DNA of 64,000 bases. Source: CAIURC01 sp043777315. Its GTDB lineage: Bacteria > Verrucomicrobiota > Verrucomicrobiia > Chthoniobacterales > Chthoniobacteraceae. Positions within the stretch are counted from its first letter, which is position 1. The number at the start of each line of letters is the position of its first letter. This document shows positions 41,205 to 49,471 of this stretch, piece after piece. Both the position numbers and the translations under genes were made by a program. The notes below the pieces were generated by a model. That model was not told the origin of the DNA. It worked only from the letters and a program-made list of their open reading frames with translations, and did no database searches. The stretch lies in assembly GCA_043777315.1 (NCBI GenBank), contig JAYVPW010000093.1, positions 1 to 64,000 on the forward strand. Reading direction: 5' to 3'.

Positions 41205-42421
41205 AGAAATCCGGCGCGGACATCGCGCTCCTCACCCCCATCGCCGACGGCTGGCGCCTCCGGCTCGCGGGCTCGGCATCGCAGATCGTGAAAACGCTGG
41301 AGGAGGCCGTCGTGGCGATCCCGCCCGAGCACCACATCCATCTCGCGCTGCCGGGAAATTTCGTCGTGCTCGAGCGGCTCACCCTGCCTGCGACGGACCG
41401 CGAGGAGCTCGAAGGAATGGTGCAGCTTCAGCTCGAAAAGACGCTCCCGTATCCGCTCGACGAGGCTTCGAGCGACTTCGAAATCATCCGGCAGACCGAG
41501 ACGGAATCGACACTGCTTTCCGTGGCTGCGAATGCCGGGCAGCTCTCGGAATTGTGCGAGCCGATGCGGAGCCGCGAGCGCCTGCCGGAGAAGATCACGC
41601 TCTTCGCGATGCACGTCGCCGCCGCGTGTCCGGCGGATGAAATCGTGCTCTGCATTTGGCCGGAGGAAGGGCAGTTGCAGGTCGCGATTTGCGAGCATGG
41701 AAAGCTCGGGTTCGCGCAGACTTTTCCCGGCATCGACGGCGAGGCGCTGGTCGTCGAATTGCCGCAGCTTTTGCTCGGCGCGGAGATGGAAGGCGTGCCG
41801 ACCGACTTCGCTCGCATCTGGCTGGAACAAGGCTGCGCGGCCCTTCGCGAGCCGCTGGAGGATTCGCTCGGCAAGCCCGTGGAGATCATTTCCTTCGACG
41901 CCGCGTTCCCCGAGCCCGCCGGAAATCTCGCGCCGCCGACGTGGAAATCCGAGCTTCGGCGGCTCGCGAAAGCGGGGCGTCTGCGGCAGCAATTGCAGAT
42001 CGCCGCGGTGCTTTACCTGCTCCTCATCGCCGCCGCATTCATCTACCTCGTCTGGCTGAATAAACGCGTCCAAAAAATCGACGCGCAGCTCGCCGCCGAG
42101 CAGCCGCAGATCGAAGCGGTGCAGGCGAAGCAGGCCCGCTGGAATGCGCTCGCGCCGGCGATCGACCCGTCGCGTTGCACCGTCGAGACGCTCTTCCTCG
42201 CCTTCACCAGCCTCCCTTCGCCCGAGGTCAAGATCACCATCTTCGAGCACAATCTGGCCGGCTTCCGCGTCGAGGGCGAAGCGCCGTCGGCGAACCTGGC
42301 GATCGACTTCCTCGAGAAACTGCGCGCTGAAAAAGGGCTCGGCGCCTATCGCATCGACAGCCCGCAGCCGAGCATCCTCCCGAGCGGCGCCGCGCACTTC
42401 AATATCTTCGGCAAGCTATGA
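41201..42421 (+). CDS. GspL/PilM-like cytoplasmic-membrane platform protein
   Basis: The product has 406 residues. The N-terminal about 250 residues form an actin-like PilM/GspL cytoplasmic domain (HIHLALPGNFVVLERLTLPA, LEGMVQLQLEKTLPYPLDEA with the typical PxxLEEV-like spacing). One transmembrane helix follows at about 266-284 (LQIAAVLYLLLIAAAFIYLV), then a coiled coil (LNKRVQKIDAQLAAEQPQIE) and a ferredoxin-like periplasmic domain (EVKITIFEHNLAGFRVEGEA). In type II secretion GspL connects the GspE ATPase to GspM. It corresponds to a fused PilM-PilN arrangement. It overlaps both neighbours by ATGA. Confidence 0.8.
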   Translation: MKKSGADIALLTPIADGWRLRLAGSASQIVKTLEEAVVAIPPEHHIHLALPGNFVVLERLTLPATDREELEGMVQLQLEKTLPYPLDEASSDFEIIRQTETESTLLSVAANAGQLSELCEPMRSRERLPEKITLFAMHVAAACPADEIVLCIWPEEGQLQVAICEHGKLGFAQTFPGIDGEALVVELPQLLLGAEMEGVPTDFARIWLEQGCAALREPLEDSLGKPVEIISFDAAFPEPAGNLAPPTWKSELRRLAKAGRLRQQLQIAAVLYLLLIAAAFIYLVWLNKRVQKIDAQLAAEQPQIEAVQAKQARWNALAPAIDPSRCTVETLFLAFTSLPSPEVKITIFEHNLAGFRVEGEAPSANLAIDFLEKLRAEKGLGAYRIDSPQPSILPSGAAHFNIFGKL

Positions 42422-42936
42422 CGGCCCGCGAAAAAAAACTCTCCATCGCCGTCGGCGCGGTCGTCGCGGTGATCGCGAGTTATTTGGTGATCGAGTTTTT
42501 CTTCAAAAACCAGCACCGGCTCCGCGATCAATTCGCGCTGAAAACCACCGAGCTCCGCGCGAAAAGCATCCTCGTGCAAGACAAGGATCTCTGGGAAAAA
42601 CGCGACGCGTGGGCACAGGCGAAGCAGCCGAAACTCATCAACGAATCCGGTGCCGGCGTCGCGCTGCTCGATCAGGTGAAAGAGGTCGCGAAACGCAACA
42701 CCGTGCTCCTCGAAGCGCCCGCCATCGGCACGCCCGAGCGCAAGCCGCTCTACACCTCTGTCTCGGTGAACATCGAAACGAAGAGCTCGAAAGAAGCGCT
42801 CTCCGCCTTTCTCCGCGAGATGCAGGGACCGGAGCAGTTCATCGTTTTCGAGACCGCGAATATTCAGGTCGATTCCGCCGACAAAAAGGAAATGCACGGC
42901 AAATTCCGCGTCGCGAAATGGTTCGCCCCGAAGTAG
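42418..42936 (+). CDS. GspM/PilO-like assembly protein
   Basis: The product has 172 residues: a short cytoplasmic tail, one membrane helix (KLSIAVGAVVAVIASYLVIE), a coiled-coil stretch and a periplasmic ferredoxin-like domain (LYTSVSVNIETKSSKEALSA, FIVFETANIQVDSADKKEMH). This is the topology of GspM or PilO, partners of GspL. It is the last gene of the ATGA-coupled block; an R1 element follows. GspC, D, E, F and G genes are not in the window. Confidence 0.7.
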   Translation: MTAREKKLSIAVGAVVAVIASYLVIEFFFKNQHRLRDQFALKTTELRAKSILVQDKDLWEKRDAWAQAKQPKLINESGAGVALLDQVKEVAKRNTVLLEAPAIGTPERKPLYTSVSVNIETKSSKEALSAFLREMQGPEQFIVFETANIQVDSADKKEMHGKFRVAKWFAPK

Positions 42937-42948
42937 CCGCGCATTCCA

Positions 42949-43078
42949 GTCATCCTGAGCGCAGCGACAGCGGAGTCGAAGGACCTCTAACTATTTCCCC
43001 GATGCGCACGCGGCTGGGGGAAATAGTTAGAGGTCGTTCGACTGCGTTTCGCTGGCGCTCCACTTCGCTCAGGATGAC
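42949..43078. repeat. R1 palindromic intergenic element, copy g
   Basis: A full copy lies 13 bases after the gspM-like stop. Its centre (CCCCGATGCGCACGCGGCTG) is inverted relative to most other copies, so R1 can be placed in either orientation. Confidence 0.88.
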
Positions 43079-43146
43079 AGGGAGGAATGACGCGCCGCCC
43101 GCCCGCATCCGTTGACACCCCCGCCGCCGGGCCGTTTATTTTCGCC

Positions 43147-43887
43147 ATGATCGCCCTCTCCCGCCGGCTCTGCTCAGTCGGAGTTTTTTGCGCCTCCGCG
43201 GCTTTCGCGACCGACTTCGTTCCGCCTCAACCGCTCCCCGCCGGGCGCTACGACAAGATGGTCGAGGATTGGCCTTTTACCCTCGCCACACCGGCCGCGC
43301 CCGTCGTCGAGGCAACCGCCGGATTCGCCGTGAATCTCCACGTCATGGGCATTTCGCGGGAGCGGTATCCGGACGGGAAAGAGCGCGATGTCGTCACCGT
43401 CAAATCGCACGCGGACCAGACGAGCTTCCGCCTTTTCGGCAATGAGCCGAACAAGGAAGGGATTTCCGTGGCCGGCGTCGAATGGTCCGACCGCGTGGGC
43501 AAGAGCAAGGTCACGCTGAAAAAGGGAGCCGAGTTTGCGCCGCTCGAATTTGACCAGTCCGTCCTTCACAGCTCCTCGCCGATGCCGCAAGTGTCCAGCC
43601 AGCCGCGTCCCGGCGGTGCCCCCGGCGCGCTCGCCCAACCGCGTCCCGGTGCTCCGACTACTTCGCTCCCGGGTGGCCTTCCGCCCGGCAACAACAACGC
43701 CCTGAAGATCAACGGCCCTCGCAACCAGCCCGTCATCCCACGTCCGAATTCCGTCCCCCCCGTGCTCAATCAGCCGCCCGCCGGCGCGTTTCCGCAGGCT
43801 CTCCCCGCCGCCGCCGCTGCCAATCAAAACAACATCCCCGCGAACGACCCGCGGCGTCGCGTCCGGGTCATCAACAGCAAGCCGTAA
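43147..43887 (+). CDS. Exported proline-rich protein near the secretion genes
   Basis: The start at 43147 gives MIALSRRLCSVGVFCASAAF, a signal peptide; 246 residues. The first domain (YDKMVEDWPFTLATPAAPVV, FAVNLHVMGISRERYPDGKE, DVVTVKSHADQTSFRLFG) is beta-rich, and the C-terminal third is a disordered P/G/N/Q-rich tail (QPRPGGAPGALAQPRPGAPT, IPRPNSVPPVLNQPPAGAFP). Its place after the GspM-like gene suggests a GspC- or PilP-like periplasmic connector, but no diagnostic motif supports that. TTGACA at 43112-43117 with an AT-rich TTTATTTT before the ATG may be its own promoter, giving a very short leader. Confidence 0.6.
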   Translation: MIALSRRLCSVGVFCASAAFATDFVPPQPLPAGRYDKMVEDWPFTLATPAAPVVEATAGFAVNLHVMGISRERYPDGKERDVVTVKSHADQTSFRLFGNEPNKEGISVAGVEWSDRVGKSKVTLKKGAEFAPLEFDQSVLHSSSPMPQVSSQPRPGGAPGALAQPRPGAPTTSLPGGLPPGNNNALKINGPRNQPVIPRPNSVPPVLNQPPAGAFPQALPAAAAANQNNIPANDPRRRVRVINSKP

Positions 43888-43931
43888 CTGCTGAGGGCGG
43901 TAAGTTTGCGGGCGGGTGAGGCGAAGTTTTC

Positions 43932-44242
43932 AACCGCGAAGGAGCGAAGGAGCGAAGAGGGGAGCGCTGAGATGCTGTGTAAAAAGGCGGATATTGTCCG
44001 CGAAAAGGCGCGAAAGGACGCGAAACACGGATTCCTTTCGCGTGATTTCGCGTGGTTTCGCGGACCATATCCCTCCCTCATTCCGCGGCAGGAGACTTGA
44101 TTACACAGTCTCTGAGGAGCCTTCGTCATGTTGAGCGGCGACCACTTGCAAAAGTTACCTCTTCGACCCAAATCGCACTTCGAGAACCCGCCCGCCGCAG
44201 TTCCGCCCTTCTCCGACCTTCGCTCCTTCGCTCCTTCGCGGT
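43932..44242. repeat. R4 inverted repeat, copy b, with an R3 element nested inside
   Basis: The left end AACCGCGAAGGAGCGAAGGA and right end CTTCGCTCCTTCGCTCCTTC then GCGGT are inverse copies with an 8-base period (GGAGCGAA). About 260 bases lie between them, including a complete R3 element (43996-44065). The 489-base gap between the preceding gene and purA holds these repeats, a purA promoter and no gene I can support. Confidence 0.85.
43996..44065. repeat. R3 inverted repeat, second copy
   Basis: GTCCGCGAAAAGGCGCGAAA on the left mirrors TTTCGCGTGGTTTCGCGGAC on the right around CACGGATTC. It shares spaced CGCGAAA words and the GATTC centre with 4507-4574. It lies wholly inside the R4 copy, so it entered later or the two were copied together. 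Confidence 0.85.
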
Positions 44243-44280
44243 AAAAAATCTCCGTCCTGTTCGCGTCGCGACGTTCCATC

Positions 44281-44308
44281 TTGCGCGCGATTTTCCCGCC
44301 GCTAGTCT
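44281..44308 (+). promoter_or_regulatory. Likely purA promoter
   Basis: TTGCGC (44281-44286), 16 bases, then TAGTCT (44303-44308), the same -10 and spacing as the rpsT promoter. The start codon follows 68 bases downstream. Confidence 0.5.
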
Positions 44309-44376
44309 CGCCCGCTCCCGCGACGCAACCGGCATTTTCGGCCACGTTTTCACGCTCAAAACTCACCTCTTTTTTC

Positions 44377-45648
44377 ATGGCAAATACCATCCTCGTCGGC
44401 GCCCAGTGGGGCGATGAAGGCAAAGGCAAAATCATCGATTTCCTCACCGAAAAGGCCGACATCGTCGTGCGCTCACAGGGCGGCAATAACGCCGGGCACA
44501 CCGTCATCGTCGATGGCACGAAATACGTGTTGCACCTGATCCCGTCCGGCATTTTGCGCAGCGGGAAAAAGTGCGTGATCGGCAACGGCGTGGTGATCGA
44601 TCCGGTCGCGGTGGCGGTGGAGATCGAGGGGCTGCGGGCGAAGAAAATCAAGGTGACGAAAGAGAACCTGCTGATCTCCGATTGCGCGCATCTCGTGCTG
44701 CCATATCACCGCGCGCTCGACGAGCAGCGGGAGATCAAAAAAGGGAAAAACAAAATCGGGACGACGAAGCGCGGGATCGGTCCGGCTTACGGAGACAAGG
44801 CGGCGCGCGTCGGGCTGCGGATGAGCGACCTGATGCAGCCCGCGCTTTTCGCCGAAAAACTGGCGCTCCGAGTGAAGGAAAACAACGCGGTGCTGAAGGC
44901 TTTCGGCGCGAAGCCGGTGAGCTACAAAACAGTGCTCGCCGACTACACGGCGGCGGCCGAAAAGCTGCGGCCGTTCGTCGGGAACACGGTCGTCTTTTTG
45001 CACGACGCGATGAAGGCGGGGAAGGAGCTGCTGTTCGAGGGCGCGCAAGGAACGTTCCTCGATCTCGATCACGGCACGTATCCGTACGTCACTTCGTCGA
45101 ACACCACGGCGGGCGGCGCCTGCACCGGTTCCGGCGTGCCGCCGCACCGAATCGATCGCGTGCTCGGCGTGATGAAGGCCTACACCACGCGCGTCGGCGA
45201 GGGACCGTTCCCGACCGAGAACGCGGAGTTCAGCGACATGCTGCACGGGATGGGTCGCGAGTTCGGCGCGACGACCGGACGGGCGCGGCGCTGCGGCTGG
45301 TTCGACGCGGTCGCGACGCGCTACGCCGGGATGATCAACGGAATCGACGACATCGCGGTGACGAACCTCGACGGTCTCGACACGCTCGCCTCGATCCGCA
45401 TTTGCACGCACTACAAACTCGGCCGCAAGACCCTCGAAGTCCCGCCCGGCGACGTGCGCGAGCTGACCGATTGCAAGCCCGTTTACATCGAACTCCCCGG
45501 CTGGCAGACGCCGACGCACGAGGCCAAGACTTTCGCGGCATTGCCAAAAAACGCGCAGGCCTATCTCCATAAACTCGCCGAGCTTACGGGTGCAAAATTG
45601 ACGATCGCGAGCGTCGGACCGGGCCGCGAACAGACGATCGTGCTTTGA
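44377..45648 (+). CDS. purA: Adenylosuccinate synthetase
   Basis: The start at 44377 gives MANTILVGAQWGDEGKGKII, with the catalytic Asp in WGDEGKGK and the His in NNAGHTVIV (about residues 38-46). The 423-residue enzyme joins IMP and aspartate with GTP in AMP synthesis. Other motifs are GIGPAYGDKAARVGLRMSDL, LLFEGAQGTFLDLDHGTYPY, VTSSNTTAGG and GPFPTE. The length is normal. A four-helix-bundle cassette starts directly after its stop and uppS follows. Confidence 0.97.
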   Translation: MANTILVGAQWGDEGKGKIIDFLTEKADIVVRSQGGNNAGHTVIVDGTKYVLHLIPSGILRSGKKCVIGNGVVIDPVAVAVEIEGLRAKKIKVTKENLLISDCAHLVLPYHRALDEQREIKKGKNKIGTTKRGIGPAYGDKAARVGLRMSDLMQPALFAEKLALRVKENNAVLKAFGAKPVSYKTVLADYTAAAEKLRPFVGNTVVFLHDAMKAGKELLFEGAQGTFLDLDHGTYPYVTSSNTTAGGACTGSGVPPHRIDRVLGVMKAYTTRVGEGPFPTENAEFSDMLHGMGREFGATTGRARRCGWFDAVATRYAGMINGIDDIAVTNLDGLDTLASIRICTHYKLGRKTLEVPPGDVRELTDCKPVYIELPGWQTPTHEAKTFAALPKNAQAYLHKLAELTGAKLTIASVGPGREQTIVL

Positions 45649-45649
45649 A

Positions 45650-45682
45650 ATTGCTGATTGCTGATTGCTGATTGCTGATTTT
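45650..45682. repeat. R6 heptamer iterations (TTGCTGA), left flank of the cassette
   Basis: TTGCTGATTGCTGATTGCTG then ATTGCTGATT: four copies of the heptamer TTGCTGA. It begins one base after the purA stop and is inverse to the array at 46070-46104 on the other side of the four-helix-bundle gene. Confidence 0.92.
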
Positions 45683-45698
45683 CCGGGACGCACGCCGC

Positions 45699-46070
45699 AT
45701 GACACCGGAGGAACTCAAATTGCGGACGAAGGCCTGCGCGTTGCGATGCCTCAAAGTCGTGGAGGCGCTGCCGAAGTCGATCACGGGCCGGACAATCGCG
45801 GGGCAACTCGCGCGTTCAGCGACCTCGGTTGCTGCGAATTATCGCGCGGCCTGCCGTGGCCGGTCTCGGGCGGATTTCATTTCAAAAATCGGTGTCGTGG
45901 AGGAAGAAGCTGACGAGTCCGCGTTCTGGCTGGAATTTGCGATCGACGCGGCACCTTTCCCGCCGAAACGCACGCGCGCCTTGATCGAGGAGGCCGAACA
46001 ATTGATCGCCATCTTCGCAGCCTCCCACATCTCCGCCACGCGCAACAAAGTCGGGAACGCCCCCAAGTGA
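45699..46070 (+). CDS. Four-helix bundle protein (23S rRNA intervening-sequence/S23 family)
   Basis: From ATG 45699 the product has 123 residues (an earlier ATG at 45672 lies inside the repeat). The family motifs are TKACALRCLKVVEALPKSIT, GRTIAGQLARSATSVAANYR, AACRGRSRADFISKIGVVEE and EADESAFWLEFA. This family was first met as the ORF of 23S rRNA intervening sequences in Leptospira and Coxiella and also includes the Avd proteins of diversity-generating retroelements; free-standing copies have no settled role. No reverse transcriptase or variable repeat is nearby. The gene is bracketed by inverse R6 heptamer arrays, suggesting a mobile cassette that inserted between purA and uppS. Its stop overlaps the uppS start. 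Confidence 0.85.
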   Translation: MTPEELKLRTKACALRCLKVVEALPKSITGRTIAGQLARSATSVAANYRAACRGRSRADFISKIGVVEEEADESAFWLEFAIDAAPFPPKRTRALIEEAEQLIAIFAASHISATRNKVGNAPK

Positions 46071-46792
46071 GCAATCAGCAATCAGCAATCAGCGATCAGC
46101 AATTCGCCGCGCCGCCGCGCCACATCGCCATCATCATGGATGGCAACGGCCGCTGGGCCCGCGAGCGGGAACTGCCGCGCATCGCGGGACACGAGCGCGG
46201 GGCGGAATCCGTGCGTGCGGTCACCGAAGCCTGCACGGAAATCGGCGTCGAATTTCTTACGGTCTATGCCTTCTCGACGGAGAACTGGAACCGCCCGCCC
46301 GAGGAGGTCGCCGCGCTCATGCTTTTGCTCGAGCATTTCATCGCGCAGGAGCTGCCGACCTTGATGAAAAATAACGTGCGGCTGCAGGCCATCGGCCGAC
46401 TGCACGAGCTGCCGGAAAGCTGCCAGCGCGCGCTCTCCGACGCGATCGCGGCGACGGCGCAGAACACGGCGACGACACTGATCCTCGCCCTGAGCTACAG
46501 CGGCCGCGCGGAGATCATCGACGCCGTTCGCAGCATTTGTTCCGCGGGCGTGGACCCGCAGCAGATCGACGCCGCACTTTTCCAGCAGCATCTTTACACC
46601 CGCGAATATCCTGACCCCGACCTGCTCATCCGCACGTCGGGCGAGATGCGGCTCTCCAATTTTCTGCTGTGGCAACTCAGCTACACTGAGATTTACGTGA
46701 CCGAAAAACTCTGGCCCGACTTCGGCAAACAAGACTTGCGCGACGCGGTTGCCGAATTCAGCAAACGCGAACGCCGCTTCGGCGCGCTGTGA
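46067..46792 (+). CDS. uppS: Isoprenyl transferase (undecaprenyl diphosphate synthase)
   Basis: This 241-residue cis-prenyltransferase makes the C55 lipid carrier for peptidoglycan and other cell-wall polymers. Core motifs are HIAIIMDGNGRWARERELPR (catalytic Asp; about 19-38), RVRxIxxxE-like EFLTVYAFSTENWNRPPEEV and the diphosphate-binding PDPDLLIRTSGEMRLSNFLL. The GTG start at 46067 overlaps the upstream stop, and the first about 12 residues (MSNQQSAISDQQF) are encoded by an R6 heptamer array. Normal UppS starts only a few residues before the HxAIIMDGNGRW motif, so the array has replaced the original start region. Confidence 0.95.
   Translation: MSNQQSAISDQQFAAPPRHIAIIMDGNGRWARERELPRIAGHERGAESVRAVTEACTEIGVEFLTVYAFSTENWNRPPEEVAALMLLLEHFIAQELPTLMKNNVRLQAIGRLHELPESCQRALSDAIAATAQNTATTLILALSYSGRAEIIDAVRSICSAGVDPQQIDAALFQQHLYTREYPDPDLLIRTSGEMRLSNFLLWQLSYTEIYVTEKLWPDFGKQDLRDAVAEFSKRERRFGAL
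46070..46104. repeat. R6 heptamer iterations (AGCAATC), right flank of the cassette
   Basis: AGCAATCAGCAATCAGCAAT then CAGCGATCAGCAATT: the inverse of the left array, with one substitution. It lies wholly within the 5' end of the uppS reading frame. Confidence 0.92.
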
Positions 46793-46800
46793 AGATGGGG

Positions 46801-46941
46801 TTTTACCGCGAAGGAGCGAAGGAGCGAAGTGCAGGAGGAGAGATCGCATGGTTGTTCGTCTCTCTTCACGATTTTCACTCCCCCACCCTTCATCCCTTCA
46901 TCCCTTCGCTCCTTCGCTCCTTCGCTCCTTCGCGGTTAAAA
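46801..46941. repeat. R4 inverted repeat, copy c
   Basis: Left arm TTTTACCGCGAAGGAGCGAA then GGAGCGAAG; right arm CTTCGCTCCTTCGCTCCTTC then GCTCCTTCGCGGTTAAAA. The inner part (CTTCATCCCTTCATCCCTTC) looks like a decayed extension of the array. It fills the gap between uppS and the sigma-54 activator. Confidence 0.9.
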
Positions 46942-46960
46942 CTTCCCCGCTCTAATTTTC

Positions 46961-48406
<1,446 letters not shown>

Positions 48407-48418
48407 TGCCGGGTCCGG

Positions 48419-48559
48419 GTAGCGCACTCGTCCCGAGTGCTGGTTTCGGCGTCCCGCCGAAACGAACTTTCGATCTCTTCCAAGCCTTCCCACGACCGCG
48501 CGTCATGAAAAGTCCGTCGAGGCGGGACGCCTCGACCAGCACTCGGGACGAGTGCGCTA
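48419..48559. repeat. R7 inverted repeat (AGCGCACTCGTCCCGAGTGC)
   Basis: The left arm (48420-48444) TAGCGCACTCGTCCCGAGTG then CTGGT and the right arm (48535-48559) ACCAGCACTCGGGACGAGTG then CGCTA are perfect inverse copies. The inner sequence also contains inverse GGCGTCCCGCC and GGCGGGACGCC-like words. It lies between the sigma-54 activator and the PabC-like gene. Confidence 0.92.
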
Positions 48560-48658
48560 GCAGACCTCCGGGTCGCGCGGCATCACCGCTTGCTTCGTCG
48601 CCATCGGGCCTCTGAATATCTCGCAGGAGTCGTCGGTAAATGCATTTAGGATGGGTGC

Positions 48659-49441
48659 ATGGCGTCCCAACTTCTTCGCTCATGGACCTGGACCGACGAC
48701 GCATTTGCGCCATCCGATTCCGTTCCGCTCACCGACCGCGGTTTCCGTTTCGGCATGTCCGTATTTGAAAGTCTGCGGGTCGAAAACGGGCGACCGCAGC
48801 ATCTCGACGCGCACCTTTCCCGGCTCCGCGACGCGTGCGCGGCCCGGCAATTTCCCGCCGACCCGCGGGCGTTCGATCAAGTGCCAGAGCTCTTTCGCAG
48901 TTCGAGCGCCGATGGCTTCGCCCGCATTTACGTCACCGCCGGCGACGGCACCGCGACGAGCCGCGCCGAGCATTCGCGCATCTTCGTTTTCCTCGAAGCG
49001 CGCCCGCGCCCGACCCGCTCGGCGTACGATCTCGCGGTCGCCGACGAGACTTGCCACCCGCTTTTCGGCGGCATGAAGACCGCGAATTATTGGCAGAACC
49101 TCGACCTCCTCGCGCAAGCCGAACGTGCGGGACGCGACGAGGCGCTGCTCTTCAACGAACGCGCCGAACTCGTCTCCGCGTGCGTCGCGAATGTCTTCCT
49201 CGTCCACGGCTCCGCGGTCCGGACACCTGCGCTCCACTGCGGCGCGCGCGCGGGCGTCATCCGTGAGCGAGTCATGCAGCGCGTTGCCGTCGAGGAGTGC
49301 TCGCTCTTCATCGACGACCTCCGCACCGCCGATGAAATTTTCATCACCAACAGTTGGATCGGCGTGATCCCCGCCGCCTCCATCCACGGCCGTCCCCTGC
49401 CCTCGCGCGCGGTCGCCGAGTCCGTTTGCGGCGCGGTCTGA
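48659..49441 (+). CDS. Class IV aminotransferase, PabC (aminodeoxychorismate lyase)-like
   Basis: This 260-residue PLP enzyme opens TWTDDAFAPSDSVPLTDRGF, then RFGMSVFESLRVENGRPQHL, the fold-type IV entry motif. The PLP lysine is probably in GGMKTANYWQN (about residue 142), and NERAELVSACVANVFLV and ADEIFITNSWIGVIPAAS are cofactor-phosphate and C-terminal motifs. PabC makes 4-aminobenzoate for folate; branched-chain or D-amino-acid aminotransferases share the fold. The short length and KTANYW sequence favour the PabC-like group, but the assignment is tentative. mfd follows 30 bases downstream. Confidence 0.75.
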   Translation: MASQLLRSWTWTDDAFAPSDSVPLTDRGFRFGMSVFESLRVENGRPQHLDAHLSRLRDACAARQFPADPRAFDQVPELFRSSSADGFARIYVTAGDGTATSRAEHSRIFVFLEARPRPTRSAYDLAVADETCHPLFGGMKTANYWQNLDLLAQAERAGRDEALLFNERAELVSACVANVFLVHGSAVRTPALHCGARAGVIRERVMQRVAVEECSLFIDDLRTADEIFITNSWIGVIPAASIHGRPLPSRAVAESVCGAV

Positions 49442-49471
49442 GGCCGCTAGATTGCGGGCCCGTTTTTTGGA

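Noticed and set aside
45699..46070. Avd protein of a diversity-generating retroelement
   Set aside because: The fold family fits, but there is no reverse transcriptase gene and no template/variable repeat pair in the window.
45650..46104. Heptamer arrays around the four-helix-bundle gene as a CRISPR array
   Set aside because: The units are 7 bases and contiguous, with no spacers of 25-40 bases and no cas genes.
48407..48658. A gene between the sigma-54 activator and the PabC-like gene
   Set aside because: The sequence is explained by the R7 inverted repeat; the open frame across it has no start with a ribosome-binding site and no protein-like composition.
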